64,000 nucleotides of DNA, from positions 175,327-239,326 of the forward strand of contig NZ_JADLQQ010000013.1 in NCBI RefSeq assembly GCF_015477765.1. The letters are read 5' to 3'. This document shows, in pieces, positions 17,414-25,728 of the stretch (positions within the stretch are counted from its first letter, which is position 1; each line of letters opens with the position of its first letter). Below the pieces are notes generated by a model that was given only the letters and a program-made list of their open reading frames with translations, was not told the origin of the DNA and ran no database searches. The stretch comes from Nocardia transvalensis. Lineage in GTDB: Bacteria; Actinomycetota; Actinomycetes; Mycobacteriales; Mycobacteriaceae. Both the position numbers and the translations under genes were made by a program.

Positions 17414-18097
17414 CTACGAATCGCTTCCGTCAGCAGGCGAATCGCAGGATTTCGCAAGTCGGCTGATGGCGGTCGCGATGGTCTTGTCCTCCGATTTGAA
17501 GATGGCGCTGGCGGCGACGAGTGTGTCGACGCCGGCTGCGATCACCTGGGGTGCGGTGAGGACGGTGATGCCGCCGTCTGCGATCAGTTCGACGGTGTCG
17601 AGATATCGGTCGGTGAGACGGGCGCGCAGGTCGCGGATCTTGTTGGCGACGGCGGGGTCGAATGTGCTTGTGCCGGGCTTGCTGGTCATTAGGATGATGA
17701 AGTCCAATCGGCCGAGGTAGGGGTCGAGTTGTTCGATGCCGAGGTCGGGGTTCAACACGAGACCTTTGCGGACGCCAGCAGTTTGGAGGGCGTCGAGAGC
17801 GGCGTCGATGTGGGTCGCTGCGTCGACATGCATCGAGACGCGGTTGGCGCCGATCCGTATGAGGTCGTCGACGTAGCGTTCGGGTTGCAGGGTTTGCAGG
17901 TGGACGTCGAGCTGCATGCGTGTGTGGTCTCGGATTGCGGCGATGGTGCGGATGCCGAAGTTGATGTCGTTGGTGTAGTGGCCGTCCATGACATCGAGAT
18001 GCAGGTACGGTGCTTGGCTTTGTTCGACTTGGTCGATCGCGGCGCGCAGCTCGAGCGGATCGGCTCCCAGCAGTGCTGGTGCGACGAAGACGGTCAT
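17414..18097 (-). CDS. Ribulose-phosphate 3-epimerase-like protein, altered phosphate loops
   Basis: This 227-residue TIM-barrel protein is of the ribulose-5-phosphate/xylulose-5-phosphate epimerase family. The metal and catalytic motifs LHLDVMDGHYTNDINFG, LDVHL and ADGGI are kept. However, the phosphate-gripping loop that reads PGFGGQ in the family is PGTSTFDP here, and the usual GSAIF is ASAIF. It may therefore act on a different sugar or a cyclitol. It is the last gene of the operon and starts at 18097 in an ATGA overlap with the aminotransferase. If it is a true Rpe it would help supply xylulose 5-phosphate toward sedoheptulose 7-phosphate; if not, it may be a cyclitol epimerase. Confidence 0.8.
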   Translation of the reverse strand: MTVFVAPALLGADPLELRAAIDQVEQSQAPYLHLDVMDGHYTNDINFGIRTIAAIRDHTRMQLDVHLQTLQPERYVDDLIRIGANRVSMHVDAATHIDAALDALQTAGVRKGLVLNPDLGIEQLDPYLGRLDFIILMTSKPGTSTFDPAVANKIRDLRARLTDRYLDTVELIADGGITVLTAPQVIAAGVDTLVAASAIFKSEDKTIATAISRLAKSCDSPADGSDS

Positions 18098-19212
18098 GCA
18101 GGTATCTCCTTGGGTGCGGTGATTGCGGTGTGCAGGCTGTGGCAGACGTATTCGATCTCGGTCTCGGTGAGGTCTGGGCGGATCGGAAGGCATAGCGTGT
18201 TGGTTGCCTGGTAGTCGGCGTGGGGGAAGACGGCGTCGAATTTGTTTCGGGCGAAGGCGGGTTGGCGGTGGATGGGGACGGGGTAGCGGACGACAGCGTC
18301 CACGCCGTCGGCGCGCAGTCGGGTCAATACAGCGTCTCGGCCCTGTACAGCCACGTGGAAGAGGTGGTAAACGTGATCGCCCGGAGGTGACGGTGGTGCT
18401 GGTGTCGTGATCCCGCTGCGGGCCAACGCTTCTGTGTACCGGCTGGCGATGCGTTTGCGCTCGTCGTTCCATTCGTCGAGATGGTCGAGTTTGGCGTCGA
18501 GCACGATCGCCTGGATGGCGTCCAGCTTGGAGTTGACCCCGAGGGCGACATGGTTGTTTTGCCCGTCCTGGCCGAGACCGCGCAGAATCCGCACGGTGCG
18601 CGCGATGTCGGGATCGTTGGTCACCAGGGCACCGGCGTCACCGGCGGCGGCGAGGTTCTTGCTGGGGTGGAAGCTGACGGCGGCGATGATGCCGAAGGTG
18701 CCGACTCGCTGGCCTCGCCAGGTGCAGCCGACGGCTTGGGCGCAGTCCTCGATGATCGCGATTCCGTGTCTGTTCGCGACCGCGGTGAGCCGGTCCATGT
18801 CGAGGCTGCGGCCGAATAGGTGGACGGCCAGGATCGCCCGGGTTCTCGGCCCGCAGGCAGCGTCGACGGCGTCGAGATCCATGAGGTAGGTGTCGGGTTC
18901 GCAGTCGACGAGTACCGGAGTGGCTCCGACGGTGGCGATGGCCAGGACGGTGGCGTGGAAGGTGTTGGCGACTGTGATGACCTCGTCGCCGGGACCGATG
19001 CCGAGGGCGGTGAGGGCGAGCGTGAGGGCGTCTGTGCCGGTGTTGACCCCGACCGCGTACTGGGCGCCGAGGTAGTCGGCGAAGCGGCGTTCGAAGCGGT
19101 CAACGGACTCCCCCAGCACGTAGTTTCCGGTGGTCAGCGCACAGCGGATCTGTTCTGCGGTGGCGGGCAGATTCTCGAATTGGGCGGGGTAGTTGTATCT
19201 GGGGACCTTCAT
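18094..19212 (-). CDS. DegT/DnrJ/EryC1 family PLP-dependent aminotransferase
   Basis: This 372-residue sugar/cyclitol aminotransferase has the PLP lysine in SFHPSKNLAAAGDAG, the aspartate motif EDCAQAVG, and the fold markers AVHLFGRSLDMDRL and GVNTGTDALTLALTALG near the N-terminus. Enzymes of this family move an amino group from Glu or Gln onto a keto-sugar or ketocyclitol. Next to a sugar phosphate cyclase and two dehydrogenases it most likely aminates an oxidised C7-cyclitol. The ATG at 19212 has GGGAG upstream and overlaps the previous stop as ATGA; much longer upstream reading is out of frame with the neighbour and not needed. Confidence 0.9.
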   Translation of the reverse strand: MKVPRYNYPAQFENLPATAEQIRCALTTGNYVLGESVDRFERRFADYLGAQYAVGVNTGTDALTLALTALGIGPGDEVITVANTFHATVLAIATVGATPVLVDCEPDTYLMDLDAVDAACGPRTRAILAVHLFGRSLDMDRLTAVANRHGIAIIEDCAQAVGCTWRGQRVGTFGIIAAVSFHPSKNLAAAGDAGALVTNDPDIARTVRILRGLGQDGQNNHVALGVNSKLDAIQAIVLDAKLDHLDEWNDERKRIASRYTEALARSGITTPAPPSPPGDHVYHLFHVAVQGRDAVLTRLRADGVDAVVRYPVPIHRQPAFARNKFDAVFPHADYQATNTLCLPIRPDLTETEIEYVCHSLHTAITAPKEIPA

Positions 19213-20288
19213 TTCGACTCCCGATGCATTGGTGGGTGGATTTGCACGAGCGTCTTGCCGAGGACTCCGTTCGGCGCGCTGGTGGTGAGGTAGTCGGCAG
19301 CCTCGTCCAGCCCGACAACCCGCGTGGTCAGGCGTTGTGCGCATAACGCGAGAGACCACTGGTCGCCGGGTGGCTTCGTCAGCAGGGACAGGGCTTCGAG
19401 GAAGTCGTCTCGCGTCGCTCCGTAAGTACCGGCCACGACGGCACGCGTGCTGCCGCTTCGGATCCGGTAGGTCAGCTGGTGGCGCCGCACCGGGTCGATG
19501 TCCACCCCGTGCAGGCGGGTGCCGCGTTGGGTACCGGCGAACAACAGCAGCACCCCGTCGTCGGCGAGCATCCGCAGGCAGGTGGCCAAATGGTCGGATG
19601 TGGCGGCAGCAGTGGCCAGAATGACCCGGCTGAACGATATGTCGTTGCGGTGGGGGATAAGGACTTCGGACGGTAGCGCGTCGTGGTCGAGGAGAAATTC
19701 GATGCGCTCGCGGTGGGGGTTCAGCAGCACGCACGGCTGGCCTTGTGCGACGAGCACAGCGCTGATCAACGTGCCGGCCATGCCCGCGCCGACAACCGCG
19801 ACCGGAGCTTGTGCTTCCAGCCCGAGTTCGGCGGTGACCCGGTGCAGGCGAGTCACGCAATGCACCGCGCACGCCAACGGCTCGCCGAAGACCGCGATCC
19901 GGTCCGGGATTCCTGCAGGGACAGGGACCAGCGCGGCGCGCAGTTGCGTTGGGGCAGCGGTGAGTTCGACGAGTTCGGCGAACCCGGAGGTCCGTCGGGC
20001 CAGTGTGGGGTGGGGATCGAACAGGACAGTTCGCCCCAGCAGGGAGGACAGTGACGGCGGGGCATCGACGACGGCGCCTACGATTTCGTGGCCGAAGTCG
20101 CGGCGGCCGAACCGCACGCCGCTGATCTCCCGCAGGTCCGACCGGCAGACCCCGACCACATGGGGAGCGAGGAGCACTGTGGCGTTTCGACCGTCCAGTG
20201 TGGTGTCTGCGACGGTTGCGCTGGTCAGGAATGCGACCCGGTCATGGTGCTCGATGCGTCGGTAGGTCGTTCTGACGGGTCGGGTCAT
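19209..20288 (-). CDS. MDR-superfamily (zinc) dehydrogenase, cyclitol/sugar oxidation
   Basis: This 359-residue protein has the catalytic-zinc positions of the medium-chain dehydrogenases: Cys in GVCRSDL, GHE in FGHEIVG and Glu in FGEPLACAVHC. Its Rossmann motif (VVGAGMAGTLIS) follows at about residue 165. The four-cysteine structural zinc lobe is missing. It is one of two neighbouring MDR proteins in the operon, which suggests oxidation at one or two hydroxyls of the cyclitol before transamination. ATGA overlaps occur at both ends. Confidence 0.82.
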   Translation of the reverse strand: MTRPVRTTYRRIEHHDRVAFLTSATVADTTLDGRNATVLLAPHVVGVCRSDLREISGVRFGRRDFGHEIVGAVVDAPPSLSSLLGRTVLFDPHPTLARRTSGFAELVELTAAPTQLRAALVPVPAGIPDRIAVFGEPLACAVHCVTRLHRVTAELGLEAQAPVAVVGAGMAGTLISAVLVAQGQPCVLLNPHRERIEFLLDHDALPSEVLIPHRNDISFSRVILATAAATSDHLATCLRMLADDGVLLLFAGTQRGTRLHGVDIDPVRRHQLTYRIRSGSTRAVVAGTYGATRDDFLEALSLLTKPPGDQWSLALCAQRLTTRVVGLDEAADYLTTSAPNGVLGKTLVQIHPPMHRESK

Positions 20289-21412
20289 TGGTGGCTCCCG
20301 AGCTGGTCGATGACAGTGGCGCCGAGATCGACCGACCGAGCTCGCTGTGGCATGGTCAGATCGACGACGACCTTCACGTGTTCGCCGCAGGACCTGTCAC
20401 GCTGGGCCATCAACGGGATCCGATGCGCTGCCTCGTCCAGGGAAACCACCTGGGTAATCAACGTCCCGTAACGGGGACTCGCGGTAGCCAGGCGCCGCTG
20501 GGCCTGGTGGATGTGCGTCGCCGAGGTACCGCGGTGACCGGTGAGTCGCAAACGCTTCCCACAGCTGGTGACGGTGCTGGTGACCACTGGGTCACCTCGC
20601 CCGCACACGTTGGCGCGTCGCACCGCGGACAGATCGTTATTAGGGAGCGCCGGATGGTGCAGCCCGGTGGGGATTCCGCCGAACAGGTCGAGGACTCCGT
20701 CGTCGGCCACGCTGTTGACGGCCTGTTCGATCGCTGCGTTGGCGGCGTCGCGGTGGACGCACACGACGGCGCCGTCGGCGCTATCGGGTGGTGCGGTGTC
20801 TGTGACAGTCGCCGATCGCAGCACACCCAGTTCGGTGATGAATCGCAGGCGCTCGTGGCGCGGGTGTACCAGGTGTATGCGGTATCCGAGATCTTCACCG
20901 AGCATCGCCAGCAGCAGCGCAGCTGATCCGCCACCGAAGATCACCACCGACCCGGCGGGGTGCAGGTGTGCTCGCATCAGTTCCCAGGCGTAGTGGGCGG
21001 TCGCTGTGGGCTCGACAAGTGGGCCGAGATCGACCGGCAGGTCGCTGTGCGCGGGAACGACGCTGTGAGAAGGGATCTCGTCGACGAGGTAGTCCCGGAG
21101 AATCCCGTCGTAGCTGTGGCCGAGAATCACGTCTTGGTTGTCCGGGTCGACCGGATTGAAGATCTCGCAGGGCCCGCCGTCACCGAAGCGGCCACCGAGC
21201 CTCATCGCGATACCCTCGTGGCCGAGGATTGTGGCACGGTCGGAACGGACCCCGCGTTGCATCTGCAGATCGGTCCCACACACTCCGACCCGCAGGATCC
21301 GTCGCACGACCCCGGTCCCTGGATGGAGGTGGTCGATGCTGCGCCGCAGGCGGAGGCCGCAGTTAGCACGCACGAGTGCACGATTGTCGAGGGCGGGCGG
21401 CAGCATCTGCAT
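20285..21412 (-). CDS. Second MDR-superfamily (zinc) dehydrogenase
   Basis: This 375-residue protein has GVCGTDLQ, LGHEGIA and VEPTATAHYAW supplying the catalytic zinc ligands, and a nucleotide-binding GGGSAALLLAMLG. It also lacks the structural zinc cysteines. It is distinct in sequence from its neighbour, so it is unlikely to be a recent duplicate. It begins one base after the stop of the cyclase gene. Two successive dehydrogenases fit a route in which different ring positions are oxidised, or one oxidation and one reduction. Confidence 0.82.
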   Translation of the reverse strand: MQMLPPALDNRALVRANCGLRLRRSIDHLHPGTGVVRRILRVGVCGTDLQMQRGVRSDRATILGHEGIAMRLGGRFGDGGPCEIFNPVDPDNQDVILGHSYDGILRDYLVDEIPSHSVVPAHSDLPVDLGPLVEPTATAHYAWELMRAHLHPAGSVVIFGGGSAALLLAMLGEDLGYRIHLVHPRHERLRFITELGVLRSATVTDTAPPDSADGAVVCVHRDAANAAIEQAVNSVADDGVLDLFGGIPTGLHHPALPNNDLSAVRRANVCGRGDPVVTSTVTSCGKRLRLTGHRGTSATHIHQAQRRLATASPRYGTLITQVVSLDEAAHRIPLMAQRDRSCGEHVKVVVDLTMPQRARSVDLGATVIDQLGSHQ

Positions 21413-22630
21413 TCACACTCCGCACAGTTCGGTATGGATCGGGCGCAAAGCTGTGGCGGCGGTCATCAGTTCTTCTCGTGAAATGTCTTGGGCGAACACG
21501 GCTGTGCCGATCTTGGTGAGCAGTGGAATGTTCTGGTTGCCGTCACGATGGCGGGTCGAGTCGGCCAGCCCGGCTTGCAGGATGTCCTCGGTGAGGCAGG
21601 CATGGCTCAGGGGCAGCCCGAGATGGGACATCAGCGTGATGATCCTGGTGAAACAGTCGTCATCGATGAGTTCGCGGTGCAGCGACACCAGGCACGACAG
21701 CGCGATGTCGATCGCGACGGCTTCGCCGTGATAGAGCTTCGGTTTCGCGGCCAGCTCTAACGACGGGCTGAAGGTGTGTCCGAAGTCGGGCAGGCGCGCG
21801 AGGTTGTCCTCCCACAGGTTCGGTTCCAGCTCCTCCAAAATGGCGGTGATCGCTGCATCGATGATCGGGCCGCTGACTGTCGTGTCGGTCCGGAATCCGC
21901 GGGCGGTGGCCCACTCCCGCTCGACACGGTCGAACAGTCCGCTGTCTTTGACCAGCGCGATCTTCAGCACCTCGGCCATACCGTTGGATATCTGGCGGTC
22001 GGGCAGAGTTGTGAGAAAGCTGGGGTCGACGATCGTTTCCGATGACGCGAAGTAGGTGCCGAGGCGGTTTTTGCGGCCGTTGAAATTGATTCCGGTCTTG
22101 ACGCCCACGGCGGCGTCCACCATGCCGAGCAAGGTGGTCGGCACACGGACGTAGGGCACACCGCGGCGGTAGATGCTCGAGGCGAACCCAACCACGTCGG
22201 TCAGGACACCGCCACCGATCGCGACCACGGCGTCGCGGCGTCGGCTGAGCCCGAACTTGTCGTATTCGCGGATGATCCGGCTCACCGTATCCGAGTTCTT
22301 CGTGCGTTCCGTGGTGTCGATCGGGACCACGGTGCAGTTGGAGGTGTAGGTGTCGAAGTAGGTGGTGATGCGGCTTCCGAACAGGCTCATCACGGTGGTA
22401 TCGACGAAGACCAGCGTGCGCCGATTGCCGATCCCGACCGCGTCGGCCAGGTCGCTGTTATCAGGATCCAGGCACCGCCGGGTGCGGCGGATCCGGTACG
22501 AAATCGTCTGCGTCGCATCGACAGCCCACATGCGGTCCACGTCAGTGACGCCTTCCCCCATACCGCGCACTGGCAGGTAGTGACTGTTGGCGAGCGAAAA
22601 ACCCCGCGCCGCGCAGCGGATCGAGACCAT
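21413..22630 (-). CDS. Sugar phosphate cyclase, 2-epi-5-epi-valiolone synthase type
   Basis: This 405-residue protein is of the dehydroquinate-synthase fold. NAD-binding AIGGGVLTDVVGFASS and the YRRGVPYVRVPTTLLG segment, KNRLGTYFAS, the zinc ligands Glu in NGMAEVLKIA, His in DFGHTFSPSLELA and His in LYHGEAVAIDIA are all present. The PNLWEDNLARLPDFGHTFSP region follows the EEVS/valiolone-synthase branch rather than DHQS or 2-deoxy-scyllo-inosose synthase, so sedoheptulose 7-phosphate is the expected substrate. GGGAG lies 4 nt before the ATG at 22630, inside the kinase gene; an ATG at 22561 is an alternative. The overlap with the kinase is 89 nt with the first start and 20 nt with the second. 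Confidence 0.88.
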   Translation of the reverse strand: MVSIRCAARGFSLANSHYLPVRGMGEGVTDVDRMWAVDATQTISYRIRRTRRCLDPDNSDLADAVGIGNRRTLVFVDTTVMSLFGSRITTYFDTYTSNCTVVPIDTTERTKNSDTVSRIIREYDKFGLSRRRDAVVAIGGGVLTDVVGFASSIYRRGVPYVRVPTTLLGMVDAAVGVKTGINFNGRKNRLGTYFASSETIVDPSFLTTLPDRQISNGMAEVLKIALVKDSGLFDRVEREWATARGFRTDTTVSGPIIDAAITAILEELEPNLWEDNLARLPDFGHTFSPSLELAAKPKLYHGEAVAIDIALSCLVSLHRELIDDDCFTRIITLMSHLGLPLSHACLTEDILQAGLADSTRHRDGNQNIPLLTKIGTAVFAQDISREELMTAATALRPIHTELCGV

Positions 22631-23624
22631 CGGACTCCCAGCGCGAGATCCGGTCGCGGAAAACGCTCGGTTGATACGTGGATACGAGATACAGGCCGTC
22701 GGCCTCCATGGTCCGATACAAGCTGTTCATGTAGTGGTCCTGCAGCGCGTCGACAACGCCGCCGGACAGGAATATGTGGTCTACACGAGCATCGATCGCC
22801 AGCAAATACAGCAGCGCTCGCGCCAACGGGGCAGTGACGTAATCGAGGAACGACATCGCCGACGGGTGATGCGCCTCCAACGCCGTCCGCAGGTGCTCAA
22901 GATGCGAGACGGCTCCGGTCTCAGAGTCGTCGGCGATCCCGAGGATGCCCGCCAATTGCGACAGCAGCCGTTCGATCGCCTTTCCGGCCGCGATCGCTGA
23001 CACATGCCCGACCGCGCCACAATCGCACACCGGCAGGTCGACTCCCGCGAGTACCGTCACCAGCGCCGGTAGATGCCCGATTTCTCCCTGGACCCCGTGC
23101 TGTCGATCCAGCGGTATCTCACCGGAGACCACATCGACTGTGCGAGCGGCGATTCCGCTACTCACCGTGACGGCGGTAATCACCCGCAGACCGCTCTCGC
23201 GGACATCCTGTCTCGCGGTGATCGCCAGCGCCAGGCTCGTCACATCGTTGACGACCCACCAGTCCAGTCCGGGCGCGGCGCCCGCGAGCGCGGCGCGCAA
23301 GTCGTACGGGTCGGTGCAGTCACCCCATAAGGGAGCACTGGCCAGGACCTGGCCGGTATGCCCATTCGTCGCGGCCCCGATGGAGATGCCGACAGTGCGG
23401 AGGTCGGGCTGGCGCTCCATCAGGCGGCGGGTCGTGCCGAGCAGGTACTTCACCATGAGGTCGCGGAGGGTTGCCGCATTGCTGCCCGTGCGCGCCTTCG
23501 TGACTGCCTCATGCTGGTCCTGGTCGGCGAGCCGGTTGTCTGTTGTCAGGATCGCCGACCGCCACCAGGTACCACCGAGGTCGAACACGATCACCGGCCT
23601 GTCGTCGGTTGGCGCCGGGCGCAT
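22542..23624 (-). CDS. ROK-family kinase (glucokinase or cyclitol kinase)
   Basis: This 360-residue protein has the N-terminal phosphate-binding VFDLGGTWWRSA, a VVNDVTSLALA segment at the catalytic Asp, and the ROK zinc region GEIGHLP followed by CDCGAVGH. The canonical CxCGxxGCxE has lost its third Cys and its Glu (GHVS here). ROK kinases phosphorylate glucose, but AcbM/ValC kinases that act on C7-cyclitols belong to the same family, so both roles fit. It follows the lactonase gene by one base. Confidence 0.85.
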   Translation of the reverse strand: MRPAPTDDRPVIVFDLGGTWWRSAILTTDNRLADQDQHEAVTKARTGSNAATLRDLMVKYLLGTTRRLMERQPDLRTVGISIGAATNGHTGQVLASAPLWGDCTDPYDLRAALAGAAPGLDWWVVNDVTSLALAITARQDVRESGLRVITAVTVSSGIAARTVDVVSGEIPLDRQHGVQGEIGHLPALVTVLAGVDLPVCDCGAVGHVSAIAAGKAIERLLSQLAGILGIADDSETGAVSHLEHLRTALEAHHPSAMSFLDYVTAPLARALLYLLAIDARVDHIFLSGGVVDALQDHYMNSLYRTMEADGLYLVSTYQPSVFRDRISRWESDGLDPLRGAGFFARQQSLPASARYGGRRH

Positions 23625-23625
23625 C

Positions 23626-24318
23626 TCAATCCCTCTCCGGCCGAGCGGCGGCATCGGCGAAGACGTATCCGTCCTCGCCGAGGACGAGGGCCGCCGGCAC
23701 CGGCGCCGCGCCCGGCTCGGGTGACAACACCGAGCCCAGGGCTGCCCTTTTGCTGGCACCAGTGGCCAGTAGCACGCGTGTCGGGATCGCCCGGAGGTAG
23801 TCGAGCCCGAGGCTGATCCGCGGTTCGCCGTGATAGAGGGTGGACACCACACGGTCGCCTGTACCTGAATGCACGTTGTGGCTGAACAACGAAGCCGTAT
23901 GGCCGTCGACCCCGAGACCGAGAACAGCGATATCGGGGCCTCCGTCGGCACGCAGCGCGGCAAGCTGTGCGGCATAGGCCGCAGCGATACTCGCGGCATC
24001 ACCGTTAACTGGTATCGGATGCCATGCGGCGAGATGCTCGGGGCTGTCGAGGCCGAGCGTCGTTTCGATCAGAGCGGCCGTGCGGCCATCCGCGCTAGCG
24101 GTCAACCGCTCATCGGTTTGAACGAAATGTACCTTCGCCCAGTCGATGTCGAGACAGCGGAGCCGACGATAGGTCGGCACAGGAGTCGATCCTCCCGCCA
24201 AAGCGATCAAGCATTCTCCAGTCGCTTCAATCGCTGAATGCGCCTGTGCCGCAATAAATTCGGCCGCCGACACCGCGACATCATCGGAGGTGTCGCGGAA
24301 TACGCACGTAATCGGCAC
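23626..24318 (-). CDS. pgl: 6-phosphogluconolactonase
   Basis: This 230-residue protein of the Pgl/DevB family has ALAGGSTPVPTYRRL, VQTDERLTASADGRTA and LGLGVDGHTASLFSHN, the three sugar-phosphate binding motifs. It hydrolyses 6-phosphogluconolactone in the oxidative pentose phosphate pathway. As the first gene of the cyclitol operon it should push carbon toward sedoheptulose 7-phosphate, the substrate of the cyclase. The start is taken as GTG 24318 because GGGAGGG sits just upstream; a TTG 12 nt earlier would lie inside that ribosome-binding site. Confidence 0.9.
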   Translation of the reverse strand: MPITCVFRDTSDDVAVSAAEFIAAQAHSAIEATGECLIALAGGSTPVPTYRRLRCLDIDWAKVHFVQTDERLTASADGRTAALIETTLGLDSPEHLAAWHPIPVNGDAASIAAAYAAQLAALRADGGPDIAVLGLGVDGHTASLFSHNVHSGTGDRVVSTLYHGEPRISLGLDYLRAIPTRVLLATGASKRAALGSVLSPEPGAAPVPAALVLGEDGYVFADAAARPERD

Positions 24319-24639
24319 TTTCCCTCCCAATAGGATTAAAGATCAACTCGGCAGACGTTCGCCTACGAAGCGGGTCGCTTCATTTGCCGTCCAAACAACC
24401 GTTGCACCTGGGTCGGTTCGTGACACCTGCCTGACGGTTCGACAACCATCCGGTCTGTGGGCTGGGCTGGCCTGCTGTTTTCCGGTAAACGCTCGAATTG
24501 CCCATCGTGATGGGTAACCTGAGTGGGCCGTGGATGTTCCGGGTGTGGAGGGCTATGCGTCGTGGGAGCCTCATCAAGGCCGCCGAACTCGACTCCTCAG
24601 CTCAATCAACCGTTGACCCCGCAGGCGCGGGGCCGGGAG
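24319..24639. promoter_or_regulatory. Divergent promoter region of the cyclitol operon and HTH gene
   Basis: About 320 bases lie between the start of the lactonase gene (minus) and the HTH regulator gene (plus). A small palindrome GGTTCGACAACC sits at 24436-24447, with another GGTTCG about 20 bases before it. It is a possible operator for the adjacent regulator. No -35/-10 pair stands out clearly. Confidence 0.35.
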
Positions 24640-25728
24640 ATGGCCGCCGTGGGCAAGAAGCTGTGGACCACGTTGGGCTCGGTAACACGAGCGGCGACGG
24701 AACTGATGGCGCGGTACCCGGATGTGCCGAGTTTGCAGGCATATCGCTACGCTGCCGGTCTGTCCCAGGACCAGGCCGCCGAACGCTACAACGAGGTCAC
24801 CGGCAACCAGACAAGTCTCGGTGGCACCTCGATCAACGCCTGGGAAACCTGGGCTCGCGGACGGGGACGTGGTTCGCCTCCCTCGTTGTCGAGCGTCCTC
24901 ATTCTGTGCACCGCATACGGTCGTGGTCCCCTCGGTGTGGCCGAGGAGCAGATCTCGCCAACCGAATTGATCGCCGAAGCCTATGAACGCCTACCGATCG
25001 AGGACCAGCTGTCCCTCCGACAGTTCACCCTGGACCTGCGGCGACCGGATGCCCCTCGTAAACCGGCACATACCACCTTGTCGACGCCGGAGCTTCTCGC
25101 GGGTGTCTCGGGTGGACAGGCCGGACAGGTGGGCGAGGAGTTCATTCTGTCGGTGCCCACGGTCGAGTACGGCAATCCCGACATCTGCGTGTTCACCTTG
25201 CCCAACCCACGTCCAGGCCAACTCTTAGACTTGACCTGGGAGACATTCGGGCACGGCGTCGAACGCCTGTCCACGCAAATCAAAAATGTCGGCAGACGCC
25301 TCGACGTCGACGCGTGCTTCGGCGTCAACGAGGCCGGCCTCGTGATGGCCACCTTCTTGGCATCGTCGAGGTTCTCCCGCTGCAAAATCGGCTACCTGCG
25401 CTGCAACAAGATCCGCGACGGCATCGACCTGGACGGCGCATCATTCTTCCCCGACACCAAAGACACCCCAACCATTGTCATCTGCGACTTCGAGGTCAAA
25501 CACGCCGACGTGATCGGCTACCTCGCACGCCAGCTCAGGGTGAAATACCCCAAGGCCGACCTCTATTTCGCCGTGTTCGGTGCCATGACCAAAAGCCGCG
25601 ACCTGAAAGTCGACAACTTCGACGATCTGACCGGCGCGAAAATCATGCGCGCAGCTGGCCTGCGAGCCGTCTTCATCGCCGCCACCATGAACCCGCCCGG
25701 TATCGAGCCCCCACTGGAACTGCGATGA
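24640..25728 (+). CDS. HTH regulator with C-terminal phosphoribosyltransferase-like domain
   Basis: This 362-residue protein has an XRE-like helix-turn-helix at about residues 25-85 (AYRYAAGLSQDQAAERYNE, SINAWETWARG). Its C-terminal half (about 170-350) contains strands and loops like a phosphoribosyltransferase-type Rossmann domain (ACFGVNEAGLVMATFL, TPTIVICDFEVKHADVIGYLA); that likeness is tentative. It may sense a phosphorylated sugar or nucleotide and control the divergent cyclitol operon. The start could instead be GTG 24649, which is better spaced from GGGAG. Its stop overlaps the next gene's ATG. Confidence 0.65.
   Translation: MAAVGKKLWTTLGSVTRAATELMARYPDVPSLQAYRYAAGLSQDQAAERYNEVTGNQTSLGGTSINAWETWARGRGRGSPPSLSSVLILCTAYGRGPLGVAEEQISPTELIAEAYERLPIEDQLSLRQFTLDLRRPDAPRKPAHTTLSTPELLAGVSGGQAGQVGEEFILSVPTVEYGNPDICVFTLPNPRPGQLLDLTWETFGHGVERLSTQIKNVGRRLDVDACFGVNEAGLVMATFLASSRFSRCKIGYLRCNKIRDGIDLDGASFFPDTKDTPTIVICDFEVKHADVIGYLARQLRVKYPKADLYFAVFGAMTKSRDLKVDNFDDLTGAKIMRAAGLRAVFIAATMNPPGIEPPLELR

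Noticed and set aside
21413..22630. Reading the cyclase as dehydroquinate synthase or 2-deoxy-scyllo-inosose synthase
   Set aside because: The YRRGVPYVRVPTTLLG, KNRLGTY and FGHTFSPSLELA segments follow the valiolone-synthase branch. Deoxyinosose synthases have a different substrate loop, and no shikimate genes are nearby.
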